NCBI RefSeq assembly: GCF_020509005.1
Contig: NC_063021.1
Span: forward strand, 2,542,001 to 2,606,000
Source of the DNA: Fulvia fulva
Taxonomy: Eukaryota > Ascomycota > Dothideomycetes > Mycosphaerellales > Mycosphaerellaceae
Reading direction: 5' to 3'
Length of the DNA: 64,000 nucleotides
The notes below the pieces were generated by a model. That model ran no database searches. It saw only the letters and a list, made by a program, of their open reading frames with translations, and had not been told where the DNA came from. This document shows positions 56,146 through 64,000 of the stretch, in pieces (positions within the stretch are counted from its first letter, which is position 1; every line of letters starts with the position of its first letter). Position numbers and translations under genes: made by a program.

Positions 56146-59130
56146 GTATCTTTCTAATTATATTTAGGAGTACAATCGGCCTATAGGACTTTAGCTTTAT
56201 ATAGTCTTCCTTCTATAGCTTCTTTAGGACGACTATAAGGGACCGCCTAAATAGCCGTAGGTAGTACCCCTTACTCAGGTAAGCCGTAAATAATTCGGCG
56301 AGGTATAGGGCGACTTCTTCTTGATATTCTTTAAGGAGGAGGTTTGGAATACCGTCGGGTCCCGGGGCCTTACGGCCCTTCAGCTTTTCTATAATCTCCT
56401 TTATCTCCTCCTCGCCTACTATCTAGTATATATCGAGTAGCTCCGGGTAGATCGTTCCCTCTATATCCGTTAGGTCGGCCGTTAACTATATCGTAAAGAA
56501 GTAGTCGGCGAACGCCTTCGCCTTCCCTTCCGGCATTATCTATATTATACCTATCGTATCCTAGATTAGGAGGAAGTATAGTGTCCTATCCCGATTCCGG
56601 CCCTTACCTACTTTAAAAGCCGCTATATCTACTCCGGGTTCTCTATTACGAGACCTATAGTTACCCTCTAGTCTTGTCGCTTATCTCGTTATATTTAGGC
56701 CTTCTTTGCCTAAATTGCTTCCTAGTACTCGTCCTACGCTTCTTAGCTTTACTCCTTCGTCTATTTTTGCCTTACCCTTATTACGTCCTTAACTTTAGCT
56801 AAGTACTCTAGGGTCTAGAAGGGCTTCTAGTGCTTCGAGAGCCTTAGTTCTAGTATATGCTCCTCGGCTACCTACTATATCGTTGTTATTATCTATTCTA
56901 CCGTACTCTTAAGCTCGGCTTCCGTCTCTACGATACTAGTATTATTTAGGTACTGTTTAAGTAGATTCCGGATCTCCTCCTAGGGAGCTTTTTTCTAGTT
57001 AAGGAGCTTTTTACCCCGAAGCTCCTCTTCTATCCCCGTCGCTATCGTTATCTAGATAGAGATATAGTCTAACCCTACCTCTAGGGCAAAGTTAGGTCTA
57101 TACTCTACTAGCCTTATTACTACGTCCCTTAATAGGAAGTAAAGGTCGATAGTACTTGCGCTTATTCTTGCCTTCTACGTCTCTATACCCTTTAGGGTTA
57201 CGAGCTCTATATCCCTACTTTCTATAATCTCTAGGACCTTACTACCTAGAGATACGTAAGGGGGGGGGGGTGAATTCTAGACCCTACGTTAGGTAGTAGA
57301 GGTTGAAGTCGCCTAGGAGGATATAGTTTATGTCCCCTAAGTCGAGTACCTAGTCAAGTCGTACTAGCGTACCGAGGTCTCTACTCGTTCTTCCCTAAGG
57401 AGGAGGGTTATAGACGTTATATATCTAGATAGGTCCTTAACTCGTAGTGATTTAGATAGTCGTAATGTCTCCTTGACTCCCTTCCGGGTACGAGATTACC
57501 TTCTAGGCGTCCGTACGTAATACTTTACTAACGTATATATATATCCTTAGGGTATAGCCTATGCCTCCCTCGATAGCTATATAGTACCGTAGGTCGGTAT
57601 AGGTAGTAGGTCTTCGAGTATATAGGTTTAGCTATAGCTCTTATATCGCTACGATATAATACCTTTAGTCGTCGAGTTCCTAGAGAAAGTAGAGTTGAAC
57701 CTTATCCTTGCTTTTATTAACGTTATACTATATAATAGTGAGGTTGGCTTATGTTAGTATTACGGACTAGCTAGGATAAGGTCTATTAGGGTGTTCGTTA
57801 GCTATATAGCTCCTTCGTTTATAGCGCTATCCTATTAGGTTAGTTAGCGTTCGGTCGTTAGGGGGTACCTAAAGATTCGTATCTATCTAGCTTTATTTAC
57901 CGCCCTCTATAGCCCCCTTAGGCGTCCCGGCGGTAGGTAAGTACTCTACTATATACCTTATATCGCTTCGTCTATCCTTTTCCTCTTTACGCCCTCGAAT
58001 CCTCTATACTAGGAATTGCCGAGCGTTAGTATAGAGTACCTCGCCGGAGTTAATACTCTAGCCTAGCGGGCCTTTTCTTACGCTACTATCCTTATAGGGC
58101 ATTAGTTCGAGTATACCGGGTGTTTACGGCCGTAGTACGCGCACCTCGATTCCTCCCGTAGGCATTCTTTCCCCTAATACGGTCCTACGTAGTATAGGTA
58201 CTTAGGGGTCTTCTCGGTATACTTTAGCGCGATGTGGCCGTATTGTTAGTAGTTAAAGTATTAGAGTACTCTGTAGCTACTCTTATATATCTCCGTATCG
58301 AGGCGTTTGTATTACTAGAATAGTCCTCCTTCTAGGACCTAGTTCGCTTATTCCGCGGTAGCTATCTAGACGATTAGAGAGGAGTACGTCTTAGTAGCTT
58401 CGACGCTCTTATTTAGCTACGCTACTTTAGTAAAGCGTACTCCCGGTAAGGTGTTCTAGTTCTATATCTAGAGTAGGGCGAGGTCGTTCTCTACCCTAAA
58501 GATCCTTAGTACCCTATAGGCTATTACCGTAAACTACTAGTAAGAGACCTTTACCGACCTCGCTACCTTGACTATCTAGTCCTTAAGGGTCTCGAGCTTT
58601 TGTCGGTCTGTCTCCTATACTATAAAGAGGCGTATTACTCCTCTAGGCTCGATTTTAGCTCCTACTATCTCCTTCTAGCCTATCCTATCTACTAGCTCCT
58701 TACTTATTAGGCCCTCTAGCTCTCGCTTCTCCTCCGGGTCCGTAACGTATACTCTAATAGCGTTATTTGTCCTTTAGGTCCGTAGGTTAGGGGAGCTAGC
58801 TACTACATTTACCTATATAGGAGTGTACTAGGTAGTAGCTTTCTATATTGTCTACTAGATTGCTCTCGGGATCTAATATTCGAGTGCCTTAAGGGCTCCG
58901 AGGAGTTAGGCAATCGTGTTCTTATACGCCCTAGCTAGGCGCTTATCTACTTCGAGTATCTCTTAAGCCTCTTTATAGAGGTCCTTCTATATAGAGGTTT
59001 AGTTAACCCGGAGGGGAGGCTTGCTCTATATTTATAGTCGCGGTTACTATAGCTATTACTAGTTTAGCTATTATTACTAGCTATATTATTACTAGCTTAG
59101 TAGTAGTGTACTTGATGTCTATTTTTAGTA
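56146..59130 (-). pseudogene. Tad-like LINE, ORF1 and 5' half of ORF2, RIP-degraded
   Basis: Minus-strand relative of the intact LINE, divergent enough to be another subfamily. ORF1 (about 59030-57760) keeps a recognisable knuckle region at 58280-58100 (Q-Y-G-H-I-A then further C/H remnants). ORF2 starts near 57760 with an endonuclease (D-F-N-L block near 57305) and continues into the RT up to about 56146, where the Copia LTR cuts it before the catalytic FVDD. A run of ten G at about 57261-57270 breaks the frame in the endonuclease. Stop codons throughout. Confidence 0.8.
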
Positions 59131-59290
59131 GGCGTAGGTTTCCCTTACAAGTTGCTTAATGCTTACTAGCTAGGCTTCTAGTCTAGAGTCTATGTCTCTA
59201 GTTCGCCTTCTCCTTTTCGAGAGGACTAGCGGGCGGCCGTTTAGGTTATAGCGTAAGGTCTTATAAGTGTTCTATATGTTACGCGAGCTA
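59131..59290. other. Junction between LINE and Gypsy, unassigned
   Basis: About 160 bp following the LINE 5' end (which includes a CTAGCTATTATTACTA repeat cluster near 59050-59100). It may hold LINE 5' UTR or Gypsy leader. Confidence 0.3.
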
Positions 59291-62200
59291 TATATATCGA
59301 CTCTATCTAGTTTATCAATAGTATAGCGCCTCCTCGTATAGATTAGATCGACTTCGACGATATAGACTTCGAGTACGATCTAATAAACTACAAGATCGCT
59401 AATATAGAAGTATTTAAGAGGGTAGTCACCTTACGGCCTAATACTATATATCTTAAGGTTAAGAGTACTATAGATAGGTACGCCTACTAGAAGGTTATAC
59501 TCGACTACTCCCGAGCCTAGGTACGACGCTATCGCGAGGAACGCGATTAAGTCGATACTAAACTCGCGAAGCTCTAAGAAGAATATAATGTCGTCTTTAA
59601 AGACCGATAGGATATAGCAACCGAGCGAGATAAGATATAAGCTAATACTATAATATATTAGACATCCTAGGAAGATACTAAGGCCCGTATCTAGATACTA
59701 TAAATAGCCTTAAACGACGCCGTATCTAGGAAATACTATAAGAAGATTACCGATGAGCTAGTAGGCCGTATTAATACTACTAATAGCTATCTCGAGTAAG
59801 TAGAGGACGAAGTCGACTAACTTAAGGCTAAGATTATATAGTAGGACACTAAGATCTCGTAACTTAAGACATAAGCCCGGCTTACCGCCTTACTAAGCGA
59901 GCGAGACCGCCTGCTCACTTTCTCTAAGTAGTTACGACCCTAGTAATAGTCGTAGTAGTAGGAATAGTAGACTACTAGTCTAGAAGGATTCCTATAAACC
60001 GGTACCCGTCGTTCTTAGACTCTAGTAGGTAGCGGCTATCGGGACCGTACCTATGACCGTACTACCCGCGCCGGTTCTCTCGTACCCTTAGTAGCCCGTA
60101 CTAATAATACTATAATATTCGCCGCCTAAACTAACTAACGTTTTCCCTATCCTAAAGAGTTTAATAACTTAGGCGAGCTCTCCTATATCGACTAAAAAAA
60201 GAGCTATAAGGACTCTATCGCGGCACGATATACTATATAAATACCTTACCTTAATATCTTTAACTATATTAAGCGTTATACTCTCGGTACCTCTAGGGAT
60301 ATTATCCGTACGGCTATCGAGAACGACGAATAGGTAAGCCTCGAGGATATATAGGACGAGTTAGATAATAACTTCGGTAAGAATCCTCGAGACATTAAGC
60401 TTAAGGCTAGACGCGACCTATACTAGCTAAAGTAGAAGTACGGCTAGGAGTTTAGTAAGTAGATCGTCGAATACCGCCGCCTTAGCGCTAAGGCCGGTAA
60501 GCCTATAGTATCGTACGAGCTATAAATTAGCCTAAACGAGTTCTAGATAAAGAAGATAGAGGACTACTAGCTTATAGACCCCGTTAGCTAGTTTATTCGT
60601 ATCGGTAAAGATAAAGAAGAGTTATATAATACCGTAAAGAGTATATATAGTAAGAGGGACAAGGATAAGGACACCTAGTAAGGCGATAATAGGCGTCGTA
60701 GTAGTTAAGGATAAGGCTAATAGGGCTTTAGATAATAGAGCGCTAGTATAGTACTACGAGCCGCGCCGCCTACTATAAATAATACGCTTACGGTCTCTAC
60801 GCGTACCTAGAACGCTAGCCCGGCCGTACGCCTTATCCCCTAGCGTTATACTATACTACCTAAGCTTACTAATAGACTCCGCGACTAGCTACGCTAGTAA
60901 GGCCGCTACTTCCGCTATTATAAACCTAGATATACCGGCCTCGACCCCGTATATATTCTTTATAACTCCCGCGGTAAGTAGCGTACCGGCGACGTCGACC
61001 GCGAGATATTTATCGCTCTTAACGCTATAACCGACGCGCTAGCCCTCTAGATCGAAGTACTCCCCGTTTAGGGAAATACCTAGCTCCTTAGTACCGTCGC
61101 GCTAAAGGAGTAATATACGAATCTACGGATTATAAACACGAAAAATAAGACTACGAGATATATACCTAAGAGGAAGAATACCTATATATAGTAATAGCTA
61201 AGGGTAATACCTATACGTCTATATATATATATTACTAACATATAGAAAGTATATAGTGTGTACTAGTACTATAACTAGTATATTAGGTAGAAGAGTAAAC
61301 GTACTCACCCTCTCTAATACTAGCGCCTCCTCTAAATTTGTTAACCTAAGATTCGTTCGCGTAAATAAAGTCTCTACCTTTAAGCTAGAAAGGCTAAGAC
61401 GCCTATATATAGCTAACGGAGCGGCTATATAACTACTCGAAGTAGTACTAATAGACGTTACTATTAGGAGCTATACTATTAAAGAGCTATACTACGTTAC
61501 TAACCTCGATAAGTACGACCTAGTACTAGGTATCTCCTAGCTCGAAGAACACGACCCTTCGTATAGCTTTAAATATAAGACACTTAGCTTCGACAAGCCT
61601 ACCTACTACTAATAATATTACTAGAACGGCATGCCTTGTACGATTATAATAGAAGCCGATAATAGTAAGCCTAAGGCGCTAAAACTAGTACTACCCGAGC
61701 TAGAACCCGACATCTGTTTTATTAGCGCGGACGCCTATTATTATATAGCGAAGCGAGCCTAGAAGCGATAAGACTAGCTAGACGCCGATAAGCTCTTCGT
61801 ACTATAGCCGGAGGATTTCGACGACGAGGGGTATCCCTCTACCTTTACTATATTACTAGATAATTTAGAAATCTTTATAAATAAGAATAAGGTATAGGAC
61901 CCGAAAGCTAAGCTACCGCCCGAATATTACGACCTAGCCGACGCCTTTAGGTATAGGAGCGAGTTCAAGCTACCTAAGTATAGCCCGTCCGACTATACGA
62001 TCAACTTGAAACTAGGATTAGAAGCGTAGCGACCCTATAAGAAGGCCTTTAGTATAAACCCGGATCAGCTAGTAGTCGTTAAGAAATTCATTAATAATAG
62101 TATAGCTAACGGTACGGTTGAACCATCTAAATTAGACATATCGTCTCCCGTATTGATTATTAAAAAGCTAGGAGGCGGACTCTAGGTCTACGTCGACTAC

Positions 62201-64000
62201 TATACCCTAAATACTATTATAGTCAAGGACCGATACCTAATACCTCTATTAAGAGAGACACTTAAGCGAGTTTCTAAGGCCAAGTAGTTTACTAAGCTTA
62301 ATATCGTTGCCGTACTTAATAATATAGGTATCCGTAAGGGGGACGGATAGATAACCGCCTTTATTACTAGGTATAGATTATACTAGTTTAAGGTCCTTCC
62401 GTTCGGCCTCTATAATAGCCCGAGTAGTTAGTAGCGTAAGATCAACGACATCCTCCGAGAATTTCTAGACGACTTTACTATAGTATACCTCGATAACGTC
62501 CTAATTTATATAGACTTATAGAGCTTACGTACGAAAGGTCCTTTATAGACTATAGGATATAGGGCTACTAGTAGATATCGACAAGTGTGAATTCTACGTT
62601 AAACGAATTAAATAGTTAGGCCTTATTATTACGACGGAGGGCGTTAAGATAGACCGTATAAAGATTAAAGCTATTATAAACTAGGAGGTGCCTCGTAACG
62701 TTAAGGACGTTCTTACGTTCCTTAGCTTTACTAGATTCTATAGGAAGTTTATCTACGCCTTCTCTAAAGTAACCGCGTACCTTATAGACCTTACAAAGAT
62801 AGGTAAGAAGAGTAAAGTCGACGGCAAGGTAGTTAAGAAGCTACCCTTCGTATAGACCTAATAGTACGATATAGCCTTTAAGGAACTTAAGTAGCGCTTT
62901 AGCTAAGTAGGTATACTAGCCTATTATTAACTAGGCGAGTAGATTTAGGTAGAAATAGACTCTAGCGACTAGGTTAATATAGGGGTACTGTTATAGATAA
63001 TTAACGGCGTCTTTAGACCCGTAGCGTTCTACTTAAAGAAGCTTAGTCCGTAAGAATATAACTACGACACTTACGATAAAGAGCTACTAGCTATCGTTAA
63101 GGCGTTCGAGGAATAGTAAACGGAACTTATCGGCGCTATAGACGATAAGCTAGTTCGGGTACTTACTAAATACCGTAATCTTAAGTACTTTATAACTATT
63201 AAGTAGCTTAACCGGCGCTAGGTACGCTAGGCTAAGTTCCTATCCTAGTTCAACTTTAAGATTAGCTATTGCCCGGGCGCCTAAGGAACGAAACTAGATA
63301 GTCTTACTCATCGCTCTTAAGACATACCGGCGGGGATAGACGATACTAGAACGTAGTATTAATAATAGACTATTCTAAAACCCTATAACCTAGACATCGT
63401 TACTTAGTTTACTATATAAGTATAGGACGACCTACTAATAAACTATTAAGTACTATTAATTTACGACTCGGACGATAAAGAAGAAGACTACTATACTAGC
63501 GATATCGCTACCCCCCGGCGATTAACCCGCCTCGCCTAGCGAGACGTAATATAGCCTTGACTCGAACTAAACGACGCCGAGGTAGGTAGTAACGTCGACT
63601 CGGAACTAGATAGTAGAGTCCTAGTCGAAGAGATACCTAGTAACGAGTAACCTATCGAAGGAAGTAAAGAGCCGTTAGGCGAACCTACGCTACTAGAGGA
63701 ACGGGAGTAAACGGAGTTATATAAAGAAGAACTATATATAGAAGTATATAATAGCCGGTCTTTAACGACACGTATACTTAAACTAAAGTCCGATCTCTAG
63801 TAGGGGACCGCTAACGTATAGCTATAATAATAGAAGATCGCCGTATTAGATTACGAAATTATCGCGGATCGACTTTATATCGACAAAGCCTTATATATCC
63901 TAGCCTTTTCGAACCTCCGTACCCGGATAGTACGTAAATACTATAATAGTAGAGTAGCTAGCCACTAAGGTATAGTAAGGACTTTTGATCTACTATAGAG
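59291..64000 (+). pseudogene. Ty3/Gypsy gag-pol, runs off the window, RIP-degraded
   Basis: Third Gypsy type here. Gag is about 59300-60700: a long charged helix-rich first half, then the capsid-like region (D-L-Y-Q-L-K-Q-K-Y-G block near 60415-60450), with a knuckle-like Y/C-R-Y-Y-K stretch near 60905. The protease region is about 61330-61600 and RT about 62080-62560, with catalytic Y-L-D-N at 62486-62497. RNase H lies about 62920-63250, and the start of the integrase zinc-binding region (S-H-Q-G-I-V-R-T) falls in the last 60 bp. A frame shift near 62520, plus TAG codons, make it inactive. Its LTRs are not visible. Confidence 0.8.

Noticed and set aside
57261..57270. Run of ten G
   Set aside because: Corresponds to a shorter G run in the intact LINE endonuclease. 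A slippage expansion in a dead copy, not a functional site.
1..64000. CRISPR arrays, rRNA or a prokaryotic defence system
   Set aside because: No regularly spaced repeats or prokaryotic gene organisation. Introns, RIP and fungal retroelements indicate a eukaryotic genome.

Overview
The window looks like a gene-poor, repeat-packed compartment of a filamentous ascomycete (Pezizomycotina) chromosome. Most of it is old retrotransposon sequence in which CpA and TpG have been turned into TpA. Reading frames can be followed by homology between copies but are broken by TAG and TAA codons that replace CAG, CAA and TGG. This is the pattern of repeat-induced point mutation (RIP). CpG stays common, so the damage is specific to the CpA context. 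No rRNA, tRNA, CRISPR array or bacterial-type operon was seen.

Layout. 1-7403: Copia remnants (a 235-bp LTR and leader, then a divergent Copia pol), an inverted 5' piece of a Gypsy element, a solo LTR, and a dead LINE fragment. 7405-14795: a Gypsy gag followed by a decayed second-family LINE (L2-C). 14796-30830: one Ty3/Gypsy pol with a C-terminal chromodomain, split by two later insertions. The first is a complete, apparently undamaged Tad-like LINE (18245-23383, minus strand, 16-bp target duplication). The second is a complete Copia element (24931-30551, minus strand, 235-bp LTRs, 5-bp target duplication). 30840-38012: a LINE 3' end, an unidentified decayed stretch, and two internally deleted L2 copies. 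38400-40900: a small island of ordinary sequence with a remnant of a berberine-bridge-type FAD oxidoreductase and a minus-strand intron-containing gene for a small secreted, repeat-rich protein. 40920-45535: the N-terminal part of a pogo/Fot1-type transposase gene interrupted by a lightly mutated L2 copy (14-bp target duplication) with an 880-codon open frame. 45535-64000: a decayed Gypsy (minus), a Copia with a 3' LTR (plus), a decayed LINE (minus) and another Gypsy (plus) that runs off the window.

How it fits together. Only the LINE at 18245-23383 has both frames open: ORF1, an RNA-binding protein with three CCHC knuckles, and ORF2, endonuclease plus reverse transcriptase. They overlap by ATGA. 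It is the only plausible source of active protein among the mobile elements and could act on related RNAs. The nesting gives relative ages: heavily mutated Gypsy and Copia first, then the lightly mutated Copia at 24931 and L2-A, and last the undamaged LINE. A recurrent effect is loss of the second aspartate of the reverse transcriptase YxDD motif in elements that presumably encoded it as GAT-GAC, while elements that encode it as GAC-GAT keep it.
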